Below, one piece after another: positions 12,901-21,903 of a stretch of DNA of 64,000 nt (within the stretch, counting starts at the first letter, position 1; each line of letters starts with the position of its first letter). Where the stretch lies: the NCBI RefSeq assembly GCF_932276165.1, contig NC_064012.1, positions 9,555,501 to 9,619,500 of the forward strand, in the 5' to 3' direction. The notes below the pieces were generated by a model that saw nothing but the letters and a program-made list of their open reading frames with translations, ran no database searches and was not told the origin of the DNA. This DNA comes from Plutella xylostella. Lineage: Eukaryota > Arthropoda > Insecta > Lepidoptera > Plutellidae. Made by a program: the position numbers and the translations under genes.

Positions 12901-15020
12901 ACCTCCGTTCTCATTCATATTTTATTAGATTCATGTCTTCCCAGAATAACAGACAACATGTACCAATTAAAAATTAAAGGGAAACTTTCGGAAAAGCCGA
13001 GGCGAAACTTCGAGGAGCATAACTTTCATGATAATAAATAATAGGTTTGTATGTAGGAAGTATTGCTTACCTCGAACTTGTACTTATGAGCTCCTATAGT
13101 TGTGCGTTGTTTCTGCCAGAAGTTGTCAGGCTTCACTACCAGTGCCTGATGGACGGAAGATGAGAAGTGCTCTTGAACAACCTTCAGGATTGGCTTGATG
13201 GCTGCCCAGGCTGAACCTCTCATGTCAATTAGTATAGTAAACCCATGGGATCTTATGGAATCGCTGAAACAAAAGTGTTTTCATAACAACTATGCATCTA
13301 CAACAAAACTGTGCTGAAAACTGATAAATTCGGACTCAGTGACTGTCGTGAATAGGACAATAATGTATTAATGGCTAAATTACCAATAATTACATTAAAG
13401 CACATAATATGTTGATAGGTAAATTACCAATAATTACATTGAAGCACATAATTATAAGATAGCTCTAAATTCCATAAATATATAGCAGGTATGGGATACT
13501 CATTATTGCTTATATAAACAAATAGCACACATAGAAGCTCTCAACTCTAGCACCAAATAGAACCTAAATTATGTATTTCGAGTATTAAGTAGTAGTGTGT
13601 AATTAAATTCCAAGATTGTAGGCAAATGCAAATTACCATTTCCCCATTACAAATGCATGTGAAAATCAATAAATAATTGATACCAGACATGCTACTCTAT
13701 TGATCGGTCTCAATTACCTACTTGGCACATGTAATGCTAAGTATGCAGGAAGATAATACGAATTCTAAATATGGTCATCAATATAGGCTCATATTATAAA
13801 AACAACTCAGAGCCAATTCCATATTATTATCATGCATTATAATTTATAATATAAATAAGTTCACCCAGTAGTCCAGCATGATATGCAGCATATTCTACAT
13901 AACATAACGTTATATATGAATACTAAAGATTATTATTTAAATTACACATTTACTGTATTGTGTATGCATTATGTTTGCTATGATACACATTTTTTCTATG
14001 ACATCTCTTCGCACCAATGAGTTAAAGGTGAGGCTTTGATCAAAGTGAGATGAGGTGATGCATATGTCGCAGACAACTGGTTTAATCTCCTGTTTGATTG
14101 AACCACTAGCCCGTTCATTGGATGGCGCTGTTCAGTTGTATGACTAGGCCGAACGTTGATTGTACAAGCGTCACAAAACGTCCAACTAGTTAGCTGACTT
14201 AAAATCAGTCAGGTGGTGAATAAAACAAATATGGCGTCTAACAGCTAACAGCTGACACAAAAAGCACCTATATTGTTAGTTTTTTGCAAATAAATTAGCT
14301 CTAAGGTGTTATTTGTGTTAAAATAGTATGACAACATGGATTTACCTATTATTACACAGCGGGCGGATAGTTTCAAAGAAAAAAAGTGGCGAAACTGAAA
14401 ATTATTAACAACAATATGAAAGTACGTTTATTGTTATTGTTTAGTTAATTTGTGAGATAAGAGCTTTGTAACATAGTCTTTTTGTTGACTCTTGTCTGGT
14501 GATGTTCAATCTAACCAGACATTACAAAGTTGCTATACTATATCCCATTCAACGACTTCGCTGAATGACGTTCAGTCAAGACGTCGAACGTTACAATCAA
14601 CGACTTGACGAGTTGTCCTTTAGTCATACAACTGAATAGCGCCATCCAATGAACGGGCTAGTGGTTCAATCAAACAGGAGATTAAACCAGTTGCCTGCGA
14701 CACATATATAGAATACAGATGTCTTAGATTATGGAGTAAGGGAGTATCTTATCTCTTAGCAATGAAAGTCACCGACACTTCCTACTGAAATCACAGCTTT
14801 TAGAGAACATGCTAGTACAGTAGCTGCTATCAATGTACCTGGGTATGCTGATCAAGTAGTGCAGCAGACGGCGGTAGTCATCTGGCACGATGCGGTCGCG
14901 GCGCGCGCTGGCCGGGAACCAGATGATGGGCCCCCCGCGGCGGTCGCGGCCCCCCGTCAGCGCTGCCGCCCGCTCCTGCAGCAGTGGAAGCACGTCCAGG
15001 GCCCGCGCTCCACCCTCCAT
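728..15020 (-). CDS. trio: Trio-type Rho guanine nucleotide exchange factor, N-terminal part (9 exons, runs off left edge)
   Basis: Trio proteins activate Rac/Rho GTPases in axon guidance and carry SEC14, spectrin repeats, DH-PH, SH3 and a second DH-PH. Coding exons on the minus strand: 15020-14839, 13263-13071, 12806-12693, 12345-12165, 8383-8157, 7887-7632, 7138-6921, 5409-5332 and 934-728. All have GT-AG borders and their phases join into 1656 nt (552 codons) without a stop. The product follows vertebrate Trio as I remember it, block by block: SEC14 (GGRDRRGGP, FTILIDMRGS, KPDNFWQKQR), then spectrin-type segments (LDQCFQLRLFEQD, VVFHHKAEAY, RLKLHQRLAL). The start ATG at 15020 has an in-frame TGA 15 nt upstream, so it is the likely start unless a further 5' exon is spliced in. 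GEF domains are not in the window. Identification is firm; exon borders are my own joins. Confidence 0.95.
1487..1801 (+). pseudogene. DDE transposase C-terminal exon, copy 1
   Basis: The frame reads HIVLRLPPYHLELNPIELVW then YVKGELARTSIDTNL and EKWRNCDDHVIKN, followed by a premature TAA, after which DEYYKSDRVFDDVLD continues in the same frame to a donor (ag|gtatgt at 1801/1802). The PPYH-LNPIE-W block is the region around the last catalytic acid of DDE_3-type transposases. Only the C-terminal part remains. Confidence 0.75.
2397..3421 (+). pseudogene. DDE transposase C-terminal exon, copy 2, interrupted by a MITE
   Basis: This is the same exon as at 1487-1801, with a small deletion in the LPPYH block and split between 2595 and 3321 by a 725-bp insertion. 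The second half (from tattcgcctg) ends at the same donor near 3421. It is non-functional. Confidence 0.75.
2596..3320. mobile_element. 725-bp MITE inserted in transposase copy 2
   Basis: The insert has 13-bp perfect inverted ends (GGACAACATTTCA ... TGAAATGTTGTCC). Comparison with the uninterrupted copy at about 1700 shows the pre-insertion site ctctaattattcgcc, giving an AT dinucleotide duplication. The interior is AT-rich and has no coding frame. Confidence 0.85.
3487..4840 (+). repeat. Threefold 451-bp tandem array of transposon 3' ends
   Basis: Three nearly identical units each hold an acceptor, an acidic terminal exon (3557-3665, 4008-4116, 4459-4567) and the 38-bp right terminus. From the transposase donor the phase joins as LDRFIIEVNENDDEDEDDDD, then EQVQTESEHESDMEIDL and stop. 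The first unit has tctgag at the acceptor and the others tcttag. This shows the parent transposase had an intron before an acidic tail. Confidence 0.82.
5095..5215. repeat. Interspersed repeat fragment
   Basis: The stretch cccactgctggggcacgggt ... ctggcctagtgcgggc is a form often seen dispersed in lepidopteran genomes; shorter relatives lie near 12402-12450 and, inverted, near 20968-21005. The class was not determined. Confidence 0.5.
5332..5409 (-). CDS. trio: trio exon 8: short 26-codon linker exon
   Basis: This small phase 0-0 exon encodes VHSTSKKLLYQLDHLVQVCH and QTDPAD, with acceptor tttcaatttcag and donor gtaagt. It fills the gap between exons 7 and 9 where vertebrate Trio has a DGKSLLDKLQ-like segment. 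It was found by reading the strand for splice sites and phase, so it rests on context as well as similarity. Confidence 0.8.
5586..6475. mobile_element. Foldback MITE with about 95-bp inverted repeats (trio intron 7)
   Basis: The left arm starts tttatgtcgcaggcattttg and includes gtttacaaacgctcgctgtt. The right arm carries aacagcgagcgtttgtaaac and ends atttgcctgcgacatttat. Arms match over about 95 bp with a few differences. The roughly 700-bp interior has no coding frame. The termini share (T)ATGTCGCAG with the elements at 14064 and 37261. Confidence 0.82.
6921..7138 (-). CDS. trio: trio exon 7: spectrin repeat segment
   Basis: The exon completes the phase-1 codon to give ERSAVLSLSVVFHHKAEAYA, then ALEQHAQRHRQLYEHMCQAY and TE. 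It matches the Trio ERSTLLDMSSIFHQKAEKY region and ends in phase 0 before gtgtgt. The middle (residues rich in G, A and Q) is GC-rich and lineage-specific. Confidence 0.92.
7632..7887 (-). CDS. trio: trio exon 6: spectrin repeat segment
   Basis: It encodes MLEWIVNHRTAFLATYVEIG, then RRLADKRHYAEAQI and LRLERAYKQLSA, in line with the Trio stretch after FEQDAEK. The acceptor is tccaccag and the donor gtaggt, phase 1. Confidence 0.93.
8157..8383 (-). CDS. trio: trio exon 5: spectrin repeat segment
   Basis: The exon runs from GERVLQRL through LWQHKKNQLDQCFQLRLFEQ to DCEK, with a glycine codon completed across the upstream junction. The LDQCFQLRLFEQD motif is nearly identical to vertebrate Trio. 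The donor is gtgggg and the end phase 0. Confidence 0.93.
8605..8712 (-). repeat. tRNA-derived SINE fragment
   Basis: On the minus strand gcgggttcgaatcccgtgaa is a pol III box B, and the other end has the gttttccttcac tail segment shared with 19125 and 36755. It lies in trio intron 4. Confidence 0.5.
8713..12164. other. trio intron 4 without further recognised gene
   Basis: This 3.4-kb stretch is AT-rich intron. The only clear structure is the foldback at 11178-11362. Open frames such as 10179-10379 and 11261-11653 have intron-like composition and no recognisable motif. Confidence 0.6.
11178..11362. mobile_element. Compact foldback element
   Basis: The arm atcgtcggttgacaggaaaa followed by ctaaggctgatttttcaat recurs inverted as aaaaattagcc...cctatcaaccgacgatata. 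Arms are about 75 bp with mismatches, loop about 35 bp. It looks like a small MITE or a solo inverted end pair. Confidence 0.65.
12165..12345 (-). CDS. trio: trio exon 4: SEC14-spectrin linker
   Basis: The exon encodes ALEELMWQTGELLDRLDDLQ and then ISKRLAKLPLNELEAQGK, a helical segment like the one after SEC14 in Trio. The acceptor is catccacag and the donor gtaagc, ending in phase 1. An open frame extends upstream past the acceptor to 12396, but that part does not resemble Trio and was left out. Confidence 0.9.
12693..12806 (-). CDS. trio: trio exon 3: end of SEC14 domain
   Basis: This 38-codon phase 0-0 exon encodes MISLEALPKVINTTQLTPDL and DHGQWIDLRL, matching the Trio segment that closes the SEC14 fold. 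It has a clean ctttcag acceptor and a gtaagt donor. Confidence 0.93.
13071..13263 (-). CDS. trio: trio exon 2: SEC14 domain core
   Basis: The acceptor is tttgtttcag and the donor gtaagc. The exon completes the split serine codon and encodes HGFTILIDMRGSAWAAIKP and VVKPDNFWQKQRT, both strongly conserved in Trio/Kalirin SEC14 domains. It ends in phase 0 at ...KYKFE. Confidence 0.93.
13374..13452. repeat. Short tandem duplication in trio intron 2
   Basis: The motif taaattaccaataattacat followed by t(a/g)aagcacataat occurs twice in a row, about 58 bp apart, inside the intron between trio exons 2 and 3. It appears to be a simple local duplication. Confidence 0.7.
14064..14706. mobile_element. Foldback MITE, copy 1 (trio intron 1)
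   Basis: Ends read atgtcgcagacaactggttt and, inverted, aaaccagttgcctgcgacac. Arms of more than 75 bp include tgattgaaccactagcccgt and its inverse. The interior recurs, inverted, at 37261-37906 in a hiw intron. No coding frame is seen. Confidence 0.88.
14839..15020 (-). CDS. trio: trio exon 1: start codon and beginning of SEC14 domain
   Basis: This exon encodes MEGGARALDVLPLLQ and the SEC14 motif GGRDRRGGPIIWFPA and ends at ...SIP plus two bases (phase 2) before donor gtacat. It is GC-rich compared with the flanking introns. The in-frame TGA just upstream supports ATG 15020 as the start. The region above it lacks a clear pyrimidine tract, so I cannot say whether the 5' UTR is contiguous. Confidence 0.88.
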
Positions 15021-17275
15021 CGCTGCCCCGGATCAGAATGCACTCCGGAGTATCCTGTTCATGACATGGTATGGGGTTAGCTGTGCAAAGTCTATTAGAA
15101 TGGTATAGGTTTTAAGGAAGGCTGTCCATAAATTCTAATGGCCAACAATCTCAAGCCAAGGCTTAATTGAGATTTTTTATTTGCATTTTTATATTACTTT
15201 TATTGCACTATTTCATATTGATCACAAAATAATCATCGTAATCTTTTTAACCACAGGCAAAAATAATTGTGCCCCACTTTGCCAGTAGCAAAAGACATTA
15301 AGTATAAAATATGGTACTATCCCACTCATTAATAAAATAAAGGTATGGTGCTCTATTGTGCTTATTTATGTTACGGCATAAGTGATAAAGTGTAGTTAAG
15401 TATTTGTTTATTTATTTGATACTTTATTGAACAAATATGAAATATAAGTGTACTAAAGGTGGCTTTGTTATAAATTATAATCATATTATATGGTCATCAT
15501 AATGCTGCCCTAAAAAGCATGAATTTTACACCACTGATAACCTTTCAAGACATTGTGAAACAGGCCTTAAAGTAATAATTTTACAGAACTTAAATATTGG
15601 TTATGCATAATGCTATAGTATAAGTAACTAAAATAGTAATGGCGATGTGAATACAATTTTACTACTGTCCCCATTATTATTCATACCATTGGAACCCAAT
15701 GCATTTGTCTTACATTACCATAATTTAAAATTAAGTAACTAATTTTCAAAAGCTAAATACAAACATGTTTATCAAACTAATAGTTATTTTGATTGTAAAT
15801 AATATAAGTATCATTCATATTCCTTTAATGAACCTACTAAAATTTATTAGTTTCTTTGCTCATCATAAAATAAGAATATACTCTTTTGTAAATAAAAGAT
15901 AATTTGTATCAAATATTAAGATACATAAGAATTATAGGTAAATATCACACACTAGATGAAATAACCAAAGGAAACTGTGAAACCAAGATAGATCCAATTC
16001 AAAACTTTAGTGTAAGTAATAAACAAAGAGACACTGCCCCCTTGAAGCTTGGCATGAGAGAAACATGAGAAGGATAATAGTTAAGGTGTAAATTATAAAC
16101 TTTACATATAAATGCAATATGAAATGAATGTGATGCATCAGTTTACTTCTATTGTGGTAGTCAAATCGAATTTACCCTAATGGCATGGGTCTTGCTGTTA
16201 ATATCGTTAACCCTAAAAAGGTGGACACCACTGTTGGGTACTGTTTTTAAACTAAGATACATACATTTATGAAGATTAGGATATTGAAACTTCTGAATTA
16301 ATATCGTTACTAATGCTATTCATTACAATTAAGAATGAAACGTGATGACAAATTACTGTACAACTGAGCTCTACACATACATAGCTACGATACACGAAAT
16401 AACCTCAGACAATAATTTACTGACCGTTGTGACACGAAGATGCCTATTTATCTGGTATAAAATGTTCGGCACGCATTATTGTCAAAGTTATTAAATCCAC
16501 TAAAATATCCGTACAAAATATATTCATTAGAATCTATTTTAAAAACAATTTAATTTTTATGACAAATCAAGTTACACCAACGATCACAATACAATGGCGC
16601 TCCTATCGCACACAGATTAAATAAAATAGTGTTGAAAACCGGTAATTCACATTATTTCATCGATAACCGTGCCCGAACTTACAACTAGAAAATAAACTTA
16701 AGGAATATGTAAAACTAAAGTAAAGGCCGAGCAAGACTTGTAATGAATATTATTGCGAATTTCACATAACAGTAAAATACAAGAGGTAGGTACCAAAATA
16801 ACTAACTATCACTGTGAAGCCTCTTCTAAAATAATCTAAAGTGACAGTTCGTTTTATGAAATAAGGGGATAGCCTGATTAGCCTGGGGATAGACCAATGA
16901 TTTCAAAAGGAAGGATAGGCCCTTCAGAACATTTTACTCAAACCTTCTTCATACAAGCAAAATAACTGTTATCTGTCATAATTTGTTTGAACTATGTCAG
17001 TGCCTAGCAACTATCTTGACGACGCGACGGCCATTGTAGACTTTGGTAGTAAAATAATTATCACTTTATAACACAGACTACTTAGAAGAACTAACGTTTT
17101 GTTGCTTTATAATGTGTTTATTACTTAATTTAATGGTAATTACCGATGATACGATATTCGATGTTTCTTTTTGACCTTCGTATAATGGTTTTTGCAGCCT
17201 TTCACAACACAACTACATATTTATCACAAGATTCACAAGACCATCTCTCGGCCACAGACAACTGTCGACTGAGGA

Positions 17276-17311
17276 GCGTTGGCCCTAAAATTACGATTTT
17301 AGGGCCAACGC
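17276..17311. repeat. Perfect 16-bp-stem hairpin
   Basis: The sequence gcgttggccctaaaat - tacg - attttagggccaacgc is a perfect inverted repeat with a 4-nt loop. It lies in the trio-hiw spacer, possibly near the trio 5' region. It may be a transposon end pair or a structured transcript element. Confidence 0.8.
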
Positions 17312-17533
17312 GCGGGTGCCATTTTTTTGGGTGGGAGGCCCTGTCCTTACGCTAGTAATATATATGTCAATGGGATAGACCGATTGCTTGTTCTTTATAT
17401 TAAACTTTAGTGAGAGTTTTAAGTTTGTGTCAGGAATATCTTGGGAATACCAGACAACAATACTGGTACTTTTCGAGTGTTGCAACACTTGCAACTAAAA
17501 CTATTTTTGACATCCTAATCCTTCCTAACCATT

Positions 17534-17826
17534 CCTAACTAATATTATAAATGCGAACGTATTGTAACTGTGTCTGTCAGCCTGTCTGTCTGTTACTCTT
17601 TCACGCCAAAACTACGGATCAGATTTGAATTAAATTTGGTATATCGGGCATGTCAGCGCGACTTCGTGCGACATCAAAAAACAACTGTTCTCGACTGTAT
17701 TGTCGATGGCAGAATCTGGTTGTTTGAATCTTAATGATGACCCTCCTCTTACAGGTATACATATGGTCTAAACGCCGAGAAAGAACATAGGTTACTTTTT
17801 ATCCAGGAATTCCCACGGGAAAACGT
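17534..17826 (+). mobile_element. Helitron-like lepidopteran repeat, with insertion
   Basis: It contains cctaactaatattataaatg, a tctgt-rich stretch, gttactctttcacgccaaaa and gaattcccacgggaaaac, in the same order as the copies at 20633 and 24334. About 100 bp of unrelated sequence sits between the tttggtata and atacatatggtct blocks. Membership in the non-autonomous Helitron-like group is from memory of the family. Confidence 0.6.
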
Positions 17827-18244
17827 AAGTAATGTACTTAATATGTTCACCAGCGGCAGCGAATCGCTACGAAACTACTGCAAACATCTGTGGAACGTTA
17901 GTACACTGTAGTGTTTTCGCAATGGTAACTATGCTTTTTTAATTTTCAACTTTTTTGAAGTTTTCTTCTTAACGTTAGTTACGTACCTACTTTTTTTTGT
18001 ACTTATAGGTAACTAGTTACGTATTTTACAATCTGTATAATCATCATAGAAAGCAAAAATAATTCAGTACTTATTTAAGCCACGATTCGCCATCCCTGGC
18101 ATGAAAGTCCTCACCAAGAGATCGTAAGTTTCGCCTTCAAACTTCGAAACTTCACTTGCGAAACGTATACGACGCAAGTCCTTGCGAAACAATAGTGACA
18201 GGAGTGACAAGGCATATTATATCATCTAGTGAGCTGGGAGTGAG

Positions 18245-18835
18245 ATAAATCATAATAATAATAATAATAAGGCATTAGCGACCTCACCTACCCGATGCCG
18301 GGGAGAACCCCTGTTCCTCATCTCTGGCTTGCCTTTATTGGTTGTCCAGAGTGAACACTGACGAGGTACAGGATCTCCCACCTCTTGCTTGCCTTCATTG
18401 GCTGGCTTGAGTGGTGTACCGCTAGAGCAGAAATGCTCGGAGGAAGGAAGTATATCCAGTAAGTGCTTGTAGGGGTCTTGACCGGCATCCGCGATTGCTC
18501 TGAGAGCCTTGGTATACCTCTCCACCCTCAGCACCTCATGCCATGTTGCCCCCTTGTTGCTACGTCACTGTAATGTGCTAGTGACTGTTTTGGGGGGCCC
18601 ATTTAATGTGTGTGCGAGTCACCCTCTGCCTTTTTATCCGTATGTGAAACATATAGGTCCAGGCAGGGGCCATAGTCCTTCCATAGTCCCAGATACCCAG
18701 TCCATTTAGCACCCCATTCCATAACCCTGTATTCGTTTTCTCCATATCCTACAATAGTCCTGCACTCACCGGGGATTTTCCTTGGGTTTACTTCTATAGT
18801 CTAAACAGGGAAAATCGTCGGTTGGTGTCACATTT
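18245..18835 (-). mobile_element. Non-LTR retroelement 3' fragment with ATT-rich tail
   Basis: On the minus strand a frame (18534-18250) reads VERYTKALRAIADAGQDPYK and LLDILPSSEHFCSSGTP and runs into repeated att triplets, a simple tail like that of LINE 3' ends. Upstream sequence to about 18835 is interrupted by stops. The clade cannot be given. Confidence 0.45.
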
Positions 18836-19084
18836 CATATAGATTTTTGTTGTCAAACAGAGCAACTAGGTATATCGTTATTATTCTGAGATAAATACAT
18901 TGTGTGAGTTTGTTTTCTATTCTGTGATTGTATATAAGTACGATAAATACCGGTTTACATATTTTAATAGTGATGGGGTAAAATGTGATTATTCGAATAA
19001 GTTAAATGAATAAATTATAATAACCATGAAAAAGCAGAGGAATATTTTATTGAATAAAATGTGTTGAACAGAATAGTATTATTC

Positions 19085-19272
19085 TGTTCTCTGTGGGGGT
19101 ATAGGTACAGGTTTCCTCAAGATGTTTTCCTTCACACCGTATATACATTGTAAATACTTAAATTCAAAGAACTTATTGGTATCTACATGTCAGCGCCGTG
19201 ATTCGAACCTGCATCTCTGGCCTGAGAAGCGGGCGCTTACCCGACTGAGTTCCCACCGCTCTACCGCTCTCT
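19085..19272 (-). repeat. tRNA-derived SINE
   Basis: Read on the minus strand: agagcggtagagcggtggga, actcagtcgggtaagcgccc (box-A-like) and gatgcaggttcgaatcacgg (box B), followed by a body ending in the ggaaaacatcttgaggaaac segment common to lepidopteran SINEs. Confidence 0.65.
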
Positions 19273-19295
19273 ATTTATTTATAAATATATTGTTC

Positions 19296-19388
19296 AGTTT
19301 TTAAAATTAATTATGTGTGATTACACATAATTAATTTTAAAAACTACACTAAAACCATGAGCACTGCAAAAAAAATGCAGTGCTCATG
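19296..19388. repeat. Two consecutive perfect hairpins
   Basis: The first has 23-bp arms (19296-19318 and 19323-19345, loop gatt) and the second 13-bp arms (19356-19368 catgagcactgca and 19376-19388, loop of seven A). Both are perfect and lie ten bases apart. Confidence 0.85.
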
Positions 19389-19893
19389 TATAAAGTTTTA
19401 ATAATATAAATAATAAATAAATAATACCAAATATGATTTCAGTCATGGAAAAACTCTTTTTTATGTATTTTGCTAATCCCATTTTCATATTAGGAAAATA
19501 AACAATTCACATAATTTCTATAGAAAAAAAGTTTTTTTTAAGGAAATTTCTATAGAAAAAAAGTTTTTTTCTAAACACAGCTAGATTAATCCATCAAACA
19601 AATCCCGTATAAATGATAAACAAATTAAAAACTTATGTTAACTAATCACTAATCAGTAATCATTTGGTAATCATGGAAATCTTTGAGCGAGGAGCAATGA
19701 GTATAATCGATTTTTCTCACAGATGTGCTACTACGATGAATCGATCATGTTCATGACATCCGTGGCACATCACTGGCTACTAGTAACATTTGTTTATTGA
19801 TTTTTTGACGTAAAGTGTTGCTGCAAAATGCAAGTCGGCCTGCCCGCTCAATATTAATTATCTCTTGAAATAAACTTCAGCTGATTCCTAAAA

Positions 19894-19923
19894 ATGGATA
19901 AAGTGTGGATAATTTTGAAACAG
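19894..19923 (+). promoter_or_regulatory. Candidate hiw 5' exon end with a short upstream ORF
   Basis: The stretch ends cag|gtattt (donor at 19924) after ATG GAT AAA GTG TGG. If it is spliced to the acceptor at 21442, this ATG opens an 11-codon frame that stops at TAA at the very start of the next exon. There is no direct evidence that this exon is used. Confidence 0.25.
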
Positions 19924-20325
19924 GTATTTATACGTTTAAAATTTCTTTTTTCTAAATATACTATACTTACCTACCTACGTAAATATACCTGCTGGGTACC
20001 TACCTACTGAGAAAAGTGACCCACCTAAAAACTTATTATGACTTCGGTAATAGTAGTTTAATATATTTAAATATTCCTACAAACCTTAACGTTGAATCCT
20101 TATAGTTATTCATGGTACTTATAAATAGTTCAATGAACTTAGACACGCAATTAAAAAGTGTTATTCTAGAAATTAATATTTTTTCCGGTCCTTAAATTTC
20201 ACATCCAATCTAAATAAATCTTACAAGTTTAAAATACTTTTTACTAAGAAATCATTGAATAATGTTCTCTTTTCTGTGTTATGAACTTGATATGCCAATA
20301 ACAAAAAAAATAACCATTATTAAAT

Positions 20326-20515
20326 ACTAGCTGTTCCTGCGAGCTTCGCCCTCAAAAGTTTTCAGGATAAAAAGTAGCCTATGTTCTTTCTCAGGGCCTG
20401 GACCATAATTATGTTTACCAAATTTCATCCAAATTCATTCAGTAGTGTTGGCATGAAAGAGTTACAGACAGACAGACAGACACAGTTACTTTCCAATTTA
20501 TAATATTAAGTTAGG
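20326..20515 (-). mobile_element. Helitron-like lepidopteran repeat, inverted copy
   Basis: Reads actagctgttcctgcgagct ... gagttacagacagacagaca ... aatttataatattaagttag, the reverse complement of the units at 20633 and 24334. Confidence 0.62.
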
Positions 20516-20632
20516 ATTAGGATTTTACTTACACTAATTAATTATTTTACTTCTCCTAGTTATATGATGCATGATAATTATGATCCTGCACTTAAGCTGA
20601 ATGCATTAACTACTTGAATGCAGATAAACCAT

Positions 20633-20828
20633 CCTAACTAATATTATAAATGCGAAAGTAACTGTGTCTGTCTGTTACTCTTTCACGCCAAAACAACTGA
20701 ACGGATTTGAATGTAATTTGGTATACATATGGTCTAGACTCTGAGATAGAACATAGGCTGCTTTTTATCGTGGAATTCCCACGGGAAAACTTTTTAAAGC
20801 GAAGCGAAGCTCACGGGAACAGCTAGTA
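20633..20828 (+). mobile_element. Helitron-like lepidopteran repeat
   Basis: A full-looking copy from cctaactaatattataaatg to agctcacgggaacagctagt, only about 115 bp from the inverted copy, so the two could fold on each other. Confidence 0.65.
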
Positions 20829-21470
20829 AATAATAAAAAAGAAATTCTTAGGAAAAAAAATCTAGGCTACGATAAATTCTCTGGAATTGTTAACCTCTCT
20901 GTTATAGTAAAAAATATCCACAGTACAGTGAAAACCACTTAAAATAAAAAAAAATGTGCTCACAGTTGGTATGTGCCCCATGCCCCAGCAATGGGGATGT
21001 GATGGATTGTGATGTCGATGATTGAGAACTTACTAATTAGATCCTAACATGATTTATATTTCAATTTGTAACAAAGTGCATTATGGATCAGAGAGGTGAG
21101 AATGAGGAGAGGTACATTGTAGGCTTCAACCATTAAACAATTTCAGGTTTATATTGAATAGATTCCTGAAATAGTATGAGTGGTTAGAATTTGATGAGGA
21201 GCTTTCTTATTATTACAACCTGTTGCCTGAATTGCAACCACCTTGCTGAACTTCCAACCAAAACACAGAGGCACTCTAATATATCCATTATTACTGTCAT
21301 ACATTGTGAGATAGCATATCTAGATCACACCTAGATGTGGGAACCCAACTACCTGCAGTGGCCTAGTTCTGAGCTTCCCCGCCTGCAGGCGTTAGGGCAT
21401 ACAGGTCATGGCATGGTACTGGCAATTACTGATGGTTTTCAGATATAACTTCACAAAAACAACAACCAAG

Positions 21471-21903
21471 ATGCAGGCTCCAGACATTTGTAGTATGGAA
21501 CCAGAAAATTACAAAAAATACTTCAGAACATTATATTGGAGTAGCCCCAGGTAATTTTGTGATTCAGTTACTATTATTCCTTGAGATTCCTTATAACTAA
21601 TAAACTAGTCAAGTGGAAAAAAAATTATAACAAAAAATATTCTTCACCAGGAAACATGACAGAAAACAGAAGCATAAACCAGGCAAAAAAGAGAAACTAC
21701 GGAGACTGAAAGCTGCAAACAATCTAGCTATTTGCAATGCCCCTAGTTTACTCGCAAATCCTTCCCAGTTTGCTGTTTATGCCACTGTTCGTAGAACTGT
21801 GCTCACCCGCTGGAAACTACTTAACAGTCTCACCATCGACTATTCTGATGACAGTGACAATGACGACCATTGCAATCAAACTGTTATAGCCAAACTTCCA
21901 AAG
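21471..21903 (+). CDS. hiw: hiw exons 1-2: N terminus
   Basis: Exon 1 (MQAPDICSMEPENYKKYFRT) and exon 2 with a Lys/Arg-rich run (RKQKHKPGKKEKLRRLKAAN), NPSQFAVYATVRRTVLTRWK and an acidic SDDSDNDD patch. Human MYCBP2 has the same order: basic run, NPSAFNIYCNVRHCVLEW, acidic patch. The frame is open upstream of ATG 21471 to the acceptor at 21442. Confidence 0.9.

Larger units (their letters stand above)
15021..21442. other. Head-to-head spacer between trio and hiw (promoters and 5' UTRs expected)
   Basis: The two start codons lie 6.45 kb apart and diverge. I see no CpG-rich island or clear TATA boxes. The spacer carries the Helitron-like, SINE and LINE fragments and hairpins listed separately; 15.1-16.8 kb is plain AT-rich sequence. 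Transcription start sites cannot be placed from sequence. Confidence 0.6.

Noticed and set aside
19186..19272. tRNA gene on the minus strand
   Set aside because: Box A and box B are present but the cloverleaf does not close and the unit continues into a SINE body.
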